A stretch of DNA of 64,000 nucleotides from Secundilactobacillus silagei JCM 19001. Its GTDB lineage: Bacteria; Bacillota; Bacilli; Lactobacillales; Lactobacillaceae. Made by a program: the position numbers and the translations under genes. Below are positions 16,375 to 25,747 of the stretch, one piece after another. The DNA lies in assembly GCF_002217945.1 (NCBI RefSeq), contig NZ_BCMG01000013.1, positions 1 through 64,000 on the forward strand, in the 5' to 3' direction. The notes under the pieces were generated by a model. That model was not told where the DNA came from. It ran no database searches and saw nothing but the letters and a program-made list of their open reading frames with translations. The stretch's first letter is position 1; every line of letters begins with the position of its first letter.

Positions 16375-17325
16375 ATGGAAACGGGATTTAAGGGTTTTGT
16401 CAAGCAGCTGATCCACCGTTTTGCCAACGCCAACGTTAACGATTCGGCAGCGGTACTGTCGTACTATATGCTATTATCGATTTTTCCCATTATGCTGATT
16501 GCTGGGAACTTGATTGCCTTTTTGCACTTTAACACCAATAGTGTGCTGAGTTACGTGGAACCAGTGCTGCCAGAACCGGTCTTTCAAACGTTAGCCCCAA
16601 TTATTCGCTCGTTTCTAGAGCAGGGGAGTACCGGAACTCTGTCGTTAGGCATTATCGTGACGATCTGGTCTGCAGGACGGGCTGTCTCGGCTTTTCAGCG
16701 CAGTATTAATTTAGCGTATGGGATCGAACAGCCGAATGCTATTTTTAGCCGCTTCTTTTCGTTTATTTTGATTCTGTTAGCGATTGTTTCAATTATGATC
16801 ATTGCGGTGCTTTTTAGTTTGAGTGAATGGCTGGGGCGGTATCTTAAGCCCTGGTTTAACCTTTCAAACCAGCTGACGGATTTTATTGGCAGCTTACGGT
16901 GGCCAATTTCATTTTTAGTTATTTTACTGCTCAGTACACTGTTGTACCGGGTGGTGCCATCCGCCAAGGTGAAGTTACGTTACGTTTGGATCGGGGCACT
17001 AATGACCACGGTTGGCTGGCTGCTACTGGCGCAGGGCTTTTCACTTTATATTCGTTATTTTGCCCATAATATCACTGGGTATCAAACGATTGGGACGTTT
17101 ATTATTTTGCTGATCTGGATGAACCTTTCCGGGGTCATTTTGCTGGCAGGCGGGGTGATCAACGCGACGATTCAAGAGTGGCGTCAGGGTGAAATTGAAG
17201 AGTTGGATATCATGCAAAATCTCGTGGATCAAGCTAGGGTCAGCCATCATAAACGGCAAACAAAAAGAAGGTCAGCTTCCCATAAAAAAAGGAAGCGGCC
17301 TTCTAATAAAAAACAGAAAAAGTAA
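16375..17325 (+). CDS. YihY/BrkB-family membrane protein
   Basis: A 316-aa integral membrane protein with six predicted helices. YihY/BrkB hallmarks are the NVNDSAAVLSYYMLLSIFP segment (residues about 19-37), TIWSAGRAVSAFQRSIN and a late helix with TFIILLIWMNLSGVILLAGG. The family is often mislabelled RNase BN; its true function is unknown, perhaps in envelope transport. The C-terminal tail from about residue 295 is strongly basic. Its codons also hold the hairpin that ends the opposing flavodoxin transcript. The gene stops exactly one base before the end of the convergent flavodoxin gene. Confidence 0.88.
   Translation: METGFKGFVKQLIHRFANANVNDSAAVLSYYMLLSIFPIMLIAGNLIAFLHFNTNSVLSYVEPVLPEPVFQTLAPIIRSFLEQGSTGTLSLGIIVTIWSAGRAVSAFQRSINLAYGIEQPNAIFSRFFSFILILLAIVSIMIIAVLFSLSEWLGRYLKPWFNLSNQLTDFIGSLRWPISFLVILLLSTLLYRVVPSAKVKLRYVWIGALMTTVGWLLLAQGFSLYIRYFAHNITGYQTIGTFIILLIWMNLSGVILLAGGVINATIQEWRQGEIEELDIMQNLVDQARVSHHKRQTKRRSASHKKRKRPSNKKQKK
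17266..17304 (-). terminator. Flavodoxin terminator inside the yihY coding sequence
   Basis: Read on the minus strand, AGAAGG and GGAAGC/GCTTCC arms form a two-part 12-bp stem, followed by TTTTTGTTTG. It lies 22 bases after the flavodoxin stop and within the last 20 codons of yihY. Confidence 0.65.
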
Positions 17326-17772
17326 TTATTTTGCTTGTTTAACGAGCTTTTCAGCAAAGGCATCTAGTGTCTTGATGTCGTCATCTTCAGGTTCCAGATT
17401 GATCTTGACGTTATCAGCACCCTGGGCTGCACCAGCATCTTTAAGTGCTTTGCCAAAGGCATCCACAGCGACACAGAAATCATCGCCATAGAAAGTGTCG
17501 CCAGAACCAGCCACGCCATAAACCTTACCGGAGAGATCTACATCCTGGAGGTCATCGTAGAAGTCCATACCTTCTTCAGGCAGTTGGCCTTCGTCGTAGG
17601 TATATGGACAGATCACGGCAATGTCCGTCTTTTCAAGTGAATCGGCATCCGTTTGAGAGATTTCTGACTCCGTGACGTCAACGCCTAACTGTTCTAATTT
17701 TTCAGTAATAATATCGGCAATATCTTCGTTATTCCCGGTGATGGTTGCAAACACAACGTGTGCAGTTGCCAT
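17326..17772 (-). CDS. Flavodoxin
   Basis: A 148-aa short-chain electron carrier that binds FMN. The phosphate-binding loop is ATITGNNEDIAD (residues 9-20; the usual form is T-x-T-G-N-T), and an isoalloxazine-side aromatic region PYTYDEGQLPEEG and the VAGSGDTFYGDDFCVA strand are seen. The pI is clearly acidic, as usual. Partners may be pyruvate-handling or reductive biosynthetic enzymes elsewhere. AGGGGCG precedes ATG 17772. It converges with yihY with no intergenic space, and its terminator lies inside yihY. Confidence 0.92.
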   Translation of the reverse strand: MATAHVVFATITGNNEDIADIITEKLEQLGVDVTESEISQTDADSLEKTDIAVICPYTYDEGQLPEEGMDFYDDLQDVDLSGKVYGVAGSGDTFYGDDFCVAVDAFGKALKDAGAAQGADNVKINLEPEDDDIKTLDAFAEKLVKQAK

Positions 17773-17842
17773 TAAAGTCGCCCCTATTCTTAAGTATTAA
17801 TCATCTTTAGTATATCAAACTAGCAAGGGAGTGTGAAATGAC

Positions 17843-18667
17843 TTGGCAGAAGATTCGTCAACTAAATTGCAAATTACTAAAATTGAGGCGCAAAAACGGG
17901 CTGGCCGGTATAACGTTTACGTGAACGGCCACTATGCGTTCCCGGTCAGCGAAGACGTTTTGATCCGCTACCGGCTGCTGAAAGGAACAGAACTGACCCA
18001 GAAGCTGATTACTACATTGGCCTCGGCTGATGATCAATCTAAGGCTTACGAACTGGCTTTAAATTACCTGTCTTATCAGCAGCGCACGGAAAAGGAAATC
18101 AGCGATTATCTGATTAAAAAAGAAATTCCTGAAACAACGATTGCACCGGTGATGGCCCGCTTAGTCGATGACAACTTACTGGATGATGAGCACTACGCCC
18201 ATAGTTACGTGCGGACAATGAAACGTACCAGCGATAAGGGGCCCAGTGTGATTCGCCGTCAGTTGAAACAACGCGGTGTGAAAGATGAGCTGATCGACAA
18301 TGCGCTGGCTGAAGACTATCAGTTAGATGAACAGCTGGAACGCTTAGATGAGCTGGTTAAAAAACTGCAACGGCAATACCAAAAACTGACACCGAAGATT
18401 CAGCGTCAAAAGGTTCAGCAGCGACTGGTAGCAAAGGGCTTTTCGTTTGATTCAGTGGGGCAGGCCCTTGCTGAAACTAACTTTGAGATGGATGAGGAGA
18501 CCGAACTTGATCTGCTTTCAGCGCAGGCCGAAAAGCTTTGGCGCCGCTACCATACCAAGCCAATGCGTGAGCGCCAGTTAAAAATTCGCCAGGCGTTATA
18601 CCGAAAGGGCTTCAATGGTGATCTGATTTCGAAGTGGCTGGAACGTAAGGCTGAAGAGGAGAGTTAA
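17843..18667 (+). CDS. recX: RecA regulatory protein RecX
   Basis: A 274-aa RecX homologue, built from tandem three-helix repeats, that binds RecA filaments and limits recombination. Family motifs are ALNYLSYQQRTEKEISDYL (about residues 72-90) and LDDEHYAHSYVR (about 113-124), then a C-terminal repeat with RRYHTKP and KIRQALYRKGF. At 274 residues it is longer than the enterobacterial protein but normal for Firmicutes. The start is TTG 17843, with GGGAG about 11 bases upstream; the nearby ATG 17838 is in another frame. It is divergent from flavodoxin and may share a 70-base promoter region. Confidence 0.9.
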   Translation: MAEDSSTKLQITKIEAQKRAGRYNVYVNGHYAFPVSEDVLIRYRLLKGTELTQKLITTLASADDQSKAYELALNYLSYQQRTEKEISDYLIKKEIPETTIAPVMARLVDDNLLDDEHYAHSYVRTMKRTSDKGPSVIRRQLKQRGVKDELIDNALAEDYQLDEQLERLDELVKKLQRQYQKLTPKIQRQKVQQRLVAKGFSFDSVGQALAETNFEMDEETELDLLSAQAEKLWRRYHTKPMRERQLKIRQALYRKGFNGDLISKWLERKAEEES

Positions 18668-18679
18668 CGGGTTTAACCA

Positions 18680-18708
18680 TTGTGTTGCTGAATTGGGTTT
18701 GCTATAAT
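18680..18708 (+). promoter_or_regulatory. Promoter of the NTP/NDP phosphatase gene
   Basis: TTGTGT (18680-18685), a 17-base spacer and a perfect TATAAT (18703-18708), about 50 bases before the start codon. Confidence 0.7.
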
Positions 18709-18760
18709 GGAGGGCGAATTTAATTAATCATACCCGACGCTTTGGAAAGTAGGGTTTAAT

Positions 18761-19309
18761 ATGGCGCGCGAAGCTAGAGGACCTAAGGAAGGCGACTTCA
18801 TTACGATCAAAAGCTATAAGCACGACGGCAGTTTGCATCGAACTTGGCGCGATACAATGGTACTTAAAACAAGCGAAAATGCCCTGATCGGCTGCAATGA
18901 CCATACGTTGGTGATTGAAGACGATGGGCGGCGATGGGTCACTCGGGAACCGGCAATTGTTTATTTTCATAAACACTATTGGTTTAATGTTGTCGCAATG
19001 ATTCGGGATAATGGGGTTTCTTATTACTGTAATCTGGCAACTCCTTATGCCTTAGATAAGGAAGCATTAAAGTATATAGATTATGATCTTGACGTTAAGG
19101 TTTTTCCTGATGGTGAAAAACGATTGCTCGATGTTGACGAGTATGAAGTGTTCAGTCGCCGTTGGCAGTATCCGCCTGAGATCGACAAGATTTTAAAAGC
19201 GAATGTTTTGATTTTGGTCGACTGGATCAATAATCGTAAGGGTCCGTTTTCAAAGGAATACGTTGATTTATGGTATTCACGCTATCTCGAGCTTTCCCGT
19301 CATAAGTAA
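18761..19309 (+). CDS. ntdP: Nucleoside tri-/diphosphate phosphatase (DUF402)
   Basis: A 182-aa DUF402-family protein like the staphylococcal and bacillary NTP/NDP phosphatase, which hydrolyses nucleoside tri- and diphosphates. It starts [19 protein letters not shown]. It has the [11 protein letters not shown] segment, [18 protein letters not shown], the metal-binding YYCNLATP strand and the acidic [14 protein letters not shown] pair of Asp residues expected to bind a divalent metal. Length and motifs match the family. It has its own promoter and terminator, so it stands alone. Confidence 0.87.
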   Translation: MAREARGPKEGDFITIKSYKHDGSLHRTWRDTMVLKTSENALIGCNDHTLVIEDDGRRWVTREPAIVYFHKHYWFNVVAMIRDNGVSYYCNLATPYALDKEALKYIDYDLDVKVFPDGEKRLLDVDEYEVFSRRWQYPPEIDKILKANVLILVDWINNRKGPFSKEYVDLWYSRYLELSRHK

Positions 19310-19328
19310 TGGGGTTGCTTTAGTCATT

Positions 19329-19365
19329 AAAAGCGAGGTTGGACAAATAAGCTGACCTCGCTTTT
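19329..19365 (+). terminator. Terminator of ntdP
   Basis: AAAAGCGAGGT (19329-19339) pairs with ACCTCGCTTTT (19355-19365), an 11-bp perfect stem followed by T residues. Confidence 0.85.
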
Positions 19366-19425
19366 TGTGTAGGATAGTGTGTGATAGAATAATGGCAATT
19401 AATGCGCATAGAAGGGGGGATCGGG

Positions 19426-20577
19426 ATGTTTAATCAAGTACAGCGGTCTAAACTGCTTTTTTGGTCGCTGGAAATTTTAATAGTAGCGACGTTGATCTGG
19501 GTCTGTACGAAGCTGGGCTTCCTCTTTGCGCCCATTGGGACTTTCTTTAGAACGGTCTTTATGCCGATCCTGCTAGCGGGGATCCTCTTTTACATGTTAA
19601 ATCCCATCGTTAAGCTGCTACAAAAAATCAGGATCGGCCGCTTCCGGTTAAACCGGACCTGGTCGGTGGCGGTACTTTTCTTAGCGCTCTTTGGCATCTT
19701 AGCTGGCGGGCTGTTCTGGTTAGTTCCCCGGCTGATTCAGCAGGTGGCCACGCTGGTTAATAACGTGCCCCACATTGTGCGGATGATTCAAGATACTTTG
19801 AATCATTTAAATCAGCATTTAAGTCAGTATGACTGGTTAAAAAACGTTGATTTTCAGTCGTATGCATCGCAGTTAGAACACGGCCTTTCAAATTACGCAC
19901 AGTCCTTTATGACGGGCTTAACCAACAGCGTGGGGACCGTGATCGGTCTGGCAACCAGCGTGACTATCGTGGCCGTGACCGTCCCAGTCATGCTGTTTTA
20001 CATGTTAAAAGACGGCCAGCGGTTAATGCCAGCGTTGCGGCGGCTGATGCCAGCCAAGCACGCCGATCAGACCATGAATATTCTTTCTCAAATGAGTCAG
20101 ACGCTGTCCCATTACATTGGCGGTCAGGTGATCGAATGCCTGTTTGTCATGACGTTTACTTCAATTGGCTTTACCTTGGTGGGCTTAAAATACGGCCTGC
20201 TACTGGGCATCTTTGCCGGGATGTGCAACATTATTCCCTACGTTGGACCCTACATTGGGGTCTTGCCAGCCGTGATCGTTGCCATTGGTACGGGGTTAGT
20301 TCAGGTGATTTCAGTACTCATCGTCACCATTATTGTTCAGCAGATCGACGGTAATTTTGTTTATCCCAACGTGATCGGCAGAACGTTAAAGATTCATCCG
20401 CTGACCATTATCGTTATCTTGATGGTGGCGGGAAACATTGCCGGTTTGATGGGAATGATCCTCGGCGTACCGCTGTATGCCGTGGTCAAGGTGATCGTCG
20501 AAAATATTTACCACATCTGGCTGCTGCAAAGCGAGCGGCGAGATGAAAGTCAAGCCAAGCCGCCGTCAGAAACGTAA
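19426..20577 (+). CDS. AI-2E-family (PerM/YtvI-like) membrane transporter
   Basis: A 383-aa membrane protein of the AI-2E transporter family with about seven or eight helices. The C-terminal part has the conserved GLLLGIFAGMCNIIPYVGPYIG block (about residues 265-286, split between two helices) and IVQQIDGNFVYPNVIGRTLKIHPL, typical of the family. Proposed roles in the family include export of autoinducer-2 and Na+/H+ antiport; none can be chosen here. ATG 19426 is preferred over 19402 because AAGGGGGGA lies upstream. Confidence 0.85.
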   Translation: MFNQVQRSKLLFWSLEILIVATLIWVCTKLGFLFAPIGTFFRTVFMPILLAGILFYMLNPIVKLLQKIRIGRFRLNRTWSVAVLFLALFGILAGGLFWLVPRLIQQVATLVNNVPHIVRMIQDTLNHLNQHLSQYDWLKNVDFQSYASQLEHGLSNYAQSFMTGLTNSVGTVIGLATSVTIVAVTVPVMLFYMLKDGQRLMPALRRLMPAKHADQTMNILSQMSQTLSHYIGGQVIECLFVMTFTSIGFTLVGLKYGLLLGIFAGMCNIIPYVGPYIGVLPAVIVAIGTGLVQVISVLIVTIIVQQIDGNFVYPNVIGRTLKIHPLTIIVILMVAGNIAGLMGMILGVPLYAVVKVIVENIYHIWLLQSERRDESQAKPPSET

Positions 20578-20615
20578 CCTTTGTTTAAAACCAGTGATAA
20601 TTCAGTGATGGGCTG

Positions 20616-20644
20616 TTGGGTTGTGTTAAAATTTATGATATTAT
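20616..20644 (+). promoter_or_regulatory. Promoter of tagD
   Basis: TTGGGT (20616-20621), a 17-base spacer and TATTAT (20639-20644), about 50 bases before the tagD start. Confidence 0.55.
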
Positions 20645-20694
20645 AGTCGAGATAGTAAAGGCGTATTAAATTAATAATTAAGCAGGAGATTCCA

Positions 20695-21105
20695 ATGAAA
20701 AAAGTAATTACGTATGGCACTTTTGATTTATTGCATAAGGGACACGTACGACTCTTAAAGCGTGCAGCCGCTCTTGGTGATCATCTGACCGTTTGTCTGT
20801 CATCAGATGAGTTCAACGCAGTCAAAGGTAAAAAAGCATATACCTCATATGAAGACCGTAAATATATTCTAGAAGCTATCCGGTATGTCGATGAAGTGAT
20901 TCCTGAAAAGAATTGGGATCAAAAAATCAAAGACGTTCAAGATAATGACATCGATATCTTTGTGATGGGCGATGACTGGAAGGGCAAGTTTGATTTTCTG
21001 AAGGACTATTGCCAAGTCATCTACTTGCCTCGGACGGAAGGTATTTCAACGACTAAGATCAAGGAAGATCTTGGTCTTAAAGCCGGAGTTGACTGGAAAA
21101 AATAA
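20695..21105 (+). CDS. tagD: Glycerol-3-phosphate cytidylyltransferase
   Basis: A 136-aa nucleotidyltransferase making CDP-glycerol from CTP and glycerol 3-phosphate, the precursor of poly(glycerol phosphate) teichoic acid. It shows the HxGH motif in YGTFDLLHKGHVRL (residues about 7-20) and the signature RTEGISTTKIKED (about 113-125). Length is close to the usual 130. AGGAGA precedes the ATG. It is followed by a terminator and then by an unknown gene and tagF, whose product polymerises CDP-glycerol. Confidence 0.95.
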   Translation: MKKVITYGTFDLLHKGHVRLLKRAAALGDHLTVCLSSDEFNAVKGKKAYTSYEDRKYILEAIRYVDEVIPEKNWDQKIKDVQDNDIDIFVMGDDWKGKFDFLKDYCQVIYLPRTEGISTTKIKEDLGLKAGVDWKK

Positions 21106-21124
21106 TCAGTTGAATGTAACGACA

Positions 21125-21152
21125 AATATCCCCAGTTGCGACTAGGGATATT
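21125..21152 (+). terminator. Terminator after tagD
   Basis: AATATCCC and GGGATATT form an 8-bp stem around a 12-base loop, followed by TTATT. It lies only 33 bases before the next gene, so it may be an attenuator with read-through. Confidence 0.6.
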
Positions 21153-21184
21153 TTATTGTAATTTAAAGTGAGGTTGATGGCATA

Positions 21185-22012
21185 ATGAAACAAGCAATTT
21201 TTTTGGTCACGTCTTTGGCCGGCTTAAAAAAGCTGACTTTTAAGCAGAAAGTGCAGTCTTTAATGACTGATCAGGTTCAGGTGACCATTATCTTGGCGAT
21301 GATCCAATTCAATCATTATGAAGGCGCTCGTCGTTTGATGCACGACCTGTTTCCCGCAGAGCAGGTGGCCAAACTGAAGGTGGTGTCATTGGCCAACTTA
21401 ATGTCAGACGCACCCGGTATTGAAGTGACGGCTTCGGAACAGTTTAAAAGTGATTTTGAGACTCTGCCGGCCCACCGCTTTGAAGCCGCAGAAGGGGTCA
21501 CGGTGCGCTACATTAAAGATGGTGAAATTACCGCTGAGGTTAACGAAGACGTTAACCAGAAACCACTGTTAAAGACGCGGTTTGATAAGCATCAGCCGGT
21601 TCAATCCGCGGTGTATGAAGCTGGTAGAGAATTTGGTATTTTAAGCTATGATGACGATAACAACTTGTCACAGGCGTTGTTGCTAAATCAGCAGGGTCAA
21701 TTAGTGACTCGCTTTATTCGGCACACACAGCCCGTTAATATCGCGTATACGATGGGTCGGACTTCCAAGCTGGTCTTCACAGAGATGGTTTCTGAAACGG
21801 AAAAGGGCCATGTGAAGTATCAGGATTCAGAAGTACAGGCCTATTATGAAGTGGTGAGTTACCAAAACTACGACCGGTTTGACAGTGTCTATTCATTCTA
21901 TGCTAGTGTACTGGAGCAGGTCGTTGCCGCTGATTCCGGTCTATTCATCGATCTCAATGACAATCCGAAATTGGCGCCATACTTACCGCAACAGTTGATC
22001 TTTAATTACTAA
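21185..22012 (+). CDS. Uncharacterised protein resembling the N-terminal half of a TagE/GtfA-type glycosyltransferase
   Basis: A 275-aa protein of unknown function. There is no signal peptide or membrane segment. The N-terminal 60 residues look like a Rossmann-type alpha/beta start. The middle and end are beta-rich, with a pattern (GREFGILSYDDDN, ALLLNQQGQLVTRFIRH, then a late SGLFIDLND strand) that recalls the extra beta domain in the N-terminal half of TagE/GtfA-type family-4 glycosyltransferases. There it would be followed by a catalytic GT-B C-terminal domain, which is absent: the gene stops 15 bases before tagF. It may be an accessory or remnant protein in teichoic acid synthesis. The likeness is by eye only. 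Confidence 0.55.
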   Translation: MKQAIFLVTSLAGLKKLTFKQKVQSLMTDQVQVTIILAMIQFNHYEGARRLMHDLFPAEQVAKLKVVSLANLMSDAPGIEVTASEQFKSDFETLPAHRFEAAEGVTVRYIKDGEITAEVNEDVNQKPLLKTRFDKHQPVQSAVYEAGREFGILSYDDDNNLSQALLLNQQGQLVTRFIRHTQPVNIAYTMGRTSKLVFTEMVSETEKGHVKYQDSEVQAYYEVVSYQNYDRFDSVYSFYASVLEQVVAADSGLFIDLNDNPKLAPYLPQQLIFNY

Positions 22013-22027
22013 GGGGAGTCGTTACTC

Positions 22028-24052
22028 GTGCGTGCAATATTATCAGGGTTACACCAAAAAAAGAAAAAGCAAGAATTAGAATTTGAATTGATTGACGTTC
22101 CCGGCTCTTTTGATAATCTGAGAGTCATGTTCTTGGAAAAGACCAGTCTCGCTTCCGTAACGGTACCAGTCCGTCGGATAGTTGATAATAACTTGATCCG
22201 GATTCAAATCGATCCGGACCAGCTGCAGTTTGACGCCTTTGGCCAAAGTGAGTTTGCCTGGCAGCTGTTTCTGGCGTTTAATACGGCGGATGAACAGGTT
22301 ATTTTACAGGTTGAATCTGAATATCTTAGTGACCGGCACCAGTTATCTTTGACTAGCTACTACCAAGTTAATTCTGATGCTGAGGGAATGGCGACCTTTA
22401 ACATTCATACGCAGCAGCCAGAAGACGAGTTTACGATCAACTCCGTTAACTTGACGAACGATACGTTAAGTATTACTGGTTATAATCGCCTCAACGGCCA
22501 GCCAATCAAAAACCAAAAAATCATTTTAAAAACGCGTAACTTAGGGGCTAAATTAGCCTACCCAACAACCGCGGGGTCCCTTAAGACGCTGTTTACAGCT
22601 AATATTCCACTGACTGATTTGCCGTCTGACTCCATTGAAGATCTGTTTGTTGAATATACGGTGGGGACGCAGCAAATTGAGCAGCGGGTGATTTTAGCCC
22701 GTTCACTTGAAGGTCAGATGACGCAGGCTGTCCTACCCGGTGGCAGGATGATTTTGATTGAGAAGAGCGTTAATAACGGGATTGTCATCAAAGAATTCCC
22801 GGCACCGTCTTTGCTTAAGCGAGCGGGGGCACTGCCACAAAAATTGCAGGCAGTAGTCAACCTTGGCCGAACACTGCAAGATAAAGTTAATCTGCGGCGG
22901 ATGCGCTGGTTATTTAAGTCAGGCCATCGCCCATATGAACAGCCAACCATCATCTTTGAAAGTTTTGGCGGCCGGCAAGTCAGTGATAGTCCATACGCGA
23001 TTTATCGCTTGTTTGTGGAACTTTATCCGGGCTTTACCTTTGTTTGGTCCATTGACCGTTCACTCAAGAAGTTTTGTAAGCAAAACCAGATTCCCTACGT
23101 GGTTCGGCGGACTTCTAAGTGGGTCCGGACGTTAGAGAAGAGTTCGTATTGGATCAGTAACGCCCGCTTCCCAGCCTGGGTCAAAAAGCCCCGGTACGTG
23201 ACCTATATTCAAACTTGGCATGGGACACCGTTGAAGAAATTAGGACTGGATATTGAAAATGTATCAATGCCTGGGACGACCACGACGAAGTACCACGATA
23301 ATTTTGTGAAGGAAGCTAACCGCTGGGATGCGTTGGTTTCACCTAACGATTATTCAACCCAGATTTTCCGGTCAGCGTTTGGGTTTAACAACCAAATTTT
23401 AAAGGTCGGGTATCCGCGAAATGATGAATTGATCAACTCGCATCCCGAAGATATCAAGGCGTTGAAGGAACAAATGGGTATTCCACTGGATAAAAAGGTG
23501 GTTTTGTACGCCCCGACTTATCGGGATAATCAGTTTGCTGAAAAGGGCAAGTACACCTTTGAATTACCGTTTAGTTTAGATGACTTCAGAAAACAGTTCG
23601 GTGATGACACCGTGCTGATCTTACGGATGCACTATCTGATTGCCAACGCCATGGATATTAGTGACTACACGGATTTCGTTTATGATTTCTCCAGTCATCC
23701 TAATATCTCTGACCTGTATCTGGTTTCGGATATGCTGATCACTGATTACTCTTCAGTCTTCTTTGATTACGCCTACTTGAAACGGCCGATCCTCTTTTAC
23801 CCATACGACTATCATTTGTATAAGGATGAGCTGCGTGGCTTCTATCTTGATTACGAAAAGGATCTGCCAGGACAAATTGCCAATAACGAAAAGGAACTGC
23901 TCGCGGGTATTACGGCTTGTCTCAAACAGCCTGATATGAGTGAAGACCCTAAATTTATGAAATTTTATAACCGATTCTGCTCGATCGATGATGGCTTAAG
24001 TTCACTTAAAGTTGTTAACTACGTTGTGCATCAGATTGAAAAGAACGGTTAA
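22028..24052 (+). CDS. tagF: CDP-glycerol glycerophosphotransferase (TagF-like)
   Basis: A 674-aa teichoic acid polymerase-type enzyme that adds glycerol phosphate from CDP-glycerol to the lipid-linked chain at the inner membrane face. Residues 1-290 form a beta-rich domain. From about 300 the glyphos_transf domain starts, with [11 protein letters not shown] (the conserved base His, near residue 401), [15 protein letters not shown] (second conserved His) and [13 protein letters not shown] near 570. Basic patches around 285-310 could bind membrane. It could equally be the TarF/TarB-type primase; length fits a polymerase. The start is GTG 22028 with GGGGAG ten bases upstream. It overlaps the open frame of prfC by one base at its stop. 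Confidence 0.88.
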   Translation: MRAILSGLHQKKKKQELEFELIDVPGSFDNLRVMFLEKTSLASVTVPVRRIVDNNLIRIQIDPDQLQFDAFGQSEFAWQLFLAFNTADEQVILQVESEYLSDRHQLSLTSYYQVNSDAEGMATFNIHTQQPEDEFTINSVNLTNDTLSITGYNRLNGQPIKNQKIILKTRNLGAKLAYPTTAGSLKTLFTANIPLTDLPSDSIEDLFVEYTVGTQQIEQRVILARSLEGQMTQAVLPGGRMILIEKSVNNGIVIKEFPAPSLLKRAGALPQKLQAVVNLGRTLQDKVNLRRMRWLFKSGHRPYEQPTIIFESFGGRQVSDSPYAIYRLFVELYPGFTFVWSIDRSLKKFCKQNQIPYVVRRTSKWVRTLEKSSYWISNARFPAWVKKPRYVTYIQTWHGTPLKKLGLDIENVSMPGTTTTKYHDNFVKEANRWDALVSPNDYSTQIFRSAFGFNNQILKVGYPRNDELINSHPEDIKALKEQMGIPLDKKVVLYAPTYRDNQFAEKGKYTFELPFSLDDFRKQFGDDTVLILRMHYLIANAMDISDYTDFVYDFSSHPNISDLYLVSDMLITDYSSVFFDYAYLKRPILFYPYDYHLYKDELRGFYLDYEKDLPGQIANNEKELLAGITACLKQPDMSEDPKFMKFYNRFCSIDDGLSSLKVVNYVVHQIEKNG

Positions 24053-24078
24053 TGTCAATTCTGGAAAGGAATAGTGCT

Positions 24079-25647
24079 ATGACATTATCACAAGACGTGG
24101 CCAACCGGCGCACGTTTGCCATTATCTCTCACCCTGATGCCGGTAAGACGACCATTACTGAACAGTTACTGCTGTTTGGTGGTGTTGTCCGTCAAGCCGG
24201 AACCGTCAAGGCTAGAAAAAGCGGTAATTTTGCTAAGTCAGACTGGATGGAAATTGAACAGAAGCGTGGGATTTCCGTTACCAGTTCCGTAATGCAGTTT
24301 GACTACGAAGGTAAGCAAATCAATATTTTGGATACCCCTGGCCATGAGGATTTTTCTGAAGATACGTACCGGACCCTGATGGCGGTGGATTCTGCGGTCA
24401 TGGTGATCGATTCTGCAAAGGGAATCGAACCGCAAACTAAAAAACTGTTTAAGATCTGTAAAATGCGGGGAATCCCGATTTTTACCTTCATGAACAAGCT
24501 GGATCGCGATGGCCGCGACCCAATGGATCTGATCGCTGAACTGGAAGAAGTTCTGGGAATCGAAGGCTATCCAATGAACTGGCCGATTGGTATGGGAAAA
24601 GAATTAAAGGGTCTGTATGACCGTTACCATAACCGAGTTGCCCTCTTCCGCCCAGAAAGTGACGGGACCACCTATTTACCATTGGACGACAACGGTGACA
24701 TTGACGACTCGCAGCCGTTAAAGACCGATTCCTGGTATGAAGATGCCCGGGATAACATGGAACTGATCGAAGACGCTGGTAATCAATTTAGTGAAGCCAA
24801 GATTGCCAGTGGGGATCAGACCCCCGTTTTCTTTGGCTCGGCCTTAGCTAACTTTGGGGTTAAAACCTTCCTGGAAACTTATTTGAAATTTGCACCGCAG
24901 CCGGCTGCTCACCGGACTGAGGAAAATGATGACATCGAGCCAACGGACAACGAGTTCTCTGGCTTTGTGTTTAAGATTCAGGCGAACATGGACCCGAAGC
25001 ACCGTGACCGGATCGCCTTTGTGCGGATCTGTTCCGGTTTATTCCAGCGTGGCATGGATGTCACATTGGGCCGGACAGGGCGCACGATGCGGTTATCAAA
25101 CGTCACGCAGTTCATGGCTGATACCCGTGAAAACGTGGAAACGGCGGTGGCTGGTGATATCATTGGCCTTTACGATACTGGTAACTATCAAATCGGCGAT
25201 ACCATTTATACCGGTAAGAAGAAGCTGCAGTTCGAAAAGTTGCCGCAGTTTACACCAGAACTGTTTGTGCGGGTAACGGCTAAGAACGTTATGAAGCAAA
25301 AGTCGTTTCATAAAGGTATCCAACAATTGGTTCAAGAAGGTGCCATTCAGCTATACACCTCGTATACGACTGGGGATTACATCTTGGGTGCGGTTGGTCA
25401 ACTTCAATTTGAAGTGTTCCAGTTCCGCATGAAGAACGAATATAATTCCGATGTCATTATGGAACCCATGGGGCATAAGATTGCCCGGTGGATCGATTCA
25501 GATCAATTGGATGAACGGATGTCTTCCAGCCGAAACTTACTGGTCAAAGATTTAGCCGGTGACCCTCTGTTCCTGTTTGAAAATCAATTTGCCGAACGCT
25601 GGTTTACTGAGAAGTATCCCGACGTTAAGTTGGCTTCAAAACTGTAA
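24079..25647 (+). CDS. prfC: Peptide chain release factor 3
   Basis: A 522-aa translational GTPase that recycles RF1 and RF2 from the ribosome after termination. G1 is SHPDAGKTT (residues 17-25), the switch region is [14 protein letters not shown]3 is [11 protein letters not shown] (84-94) and G4 is NKLDR. The domain II/III region has the typical RF3 sequence QNLEV-like [10 protein letters not shown]. Length matches E. coli RF3. ATG 24079 has AAAGGAA upstream; the frame is open from 24052 but without a ribosome site. It follows tagF after 26 bases and ends at a strong bidirectional terminator. Confidence 0.95.
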   Translation: MTLSQDVANRRTFAIISHPDAGKTTITEQLLLFGGVVRQAGTVKARKSGNFAKSDWMEIEQKRGISVTSSVMQFDYEGKQINILDTPGHEDFSEDTYRTLMAVDSAVMVIDSAKGIEPQTKKLFKICKMRGIPIFTFMNKLDRDGRDPMDLIAELEEVLGIEGYPMNWPIGMGKELKGLYDRYHNRVALFRPESDGTTYLPLDDNGDIDDSQPLKTDSWYEDARDNMELIEDAGNQFSEAKIASGDQTPVFFGSALANFGVKTFLETYLKFAPQPAAHRTEENDDIEPTDNEFSGFVFKIQANMDPKHRDRIAFVRICSGLFQRGMDVTLGRTGRTMRLSNVTQFMADTRENVETAVAGDIIGLYDTGNYQIGDTIYTGKKKLQFEKLPQFTPELFVRVTAKNVMKQKSFHKGIQQLVQEGAIQLYTSYTTGDYILGAVGQLQFEVFQFRMKNEYNSDVIMEPMGHKIARWIDSDQLDERMSSSRNLLVKDLAGDPLFLFENQFAERWFTEKYPDVKLASKL

Positions 25648-25667
25648 AAACTCCGCAAATAAAAACG

Positions 25668-25714
25668 AAAAAACCTGATGAACAGTCACAATTGACGTGT
25701 TCATCAGGTTTTTT
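25668..25714. terminator. Bidirectional terminator between prfC and nox
   Basis: A 16-bp perfect stem (AAAAAACCTGATGAAC at 25668-25683 and its complement at 25699-25714) with U-tracts on both strands separates two converging genes. Confidence 0.9.
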
Positions 25715-25747
25715 GAGTCGTGATTAGAATTTATTTTTATTGAATAA

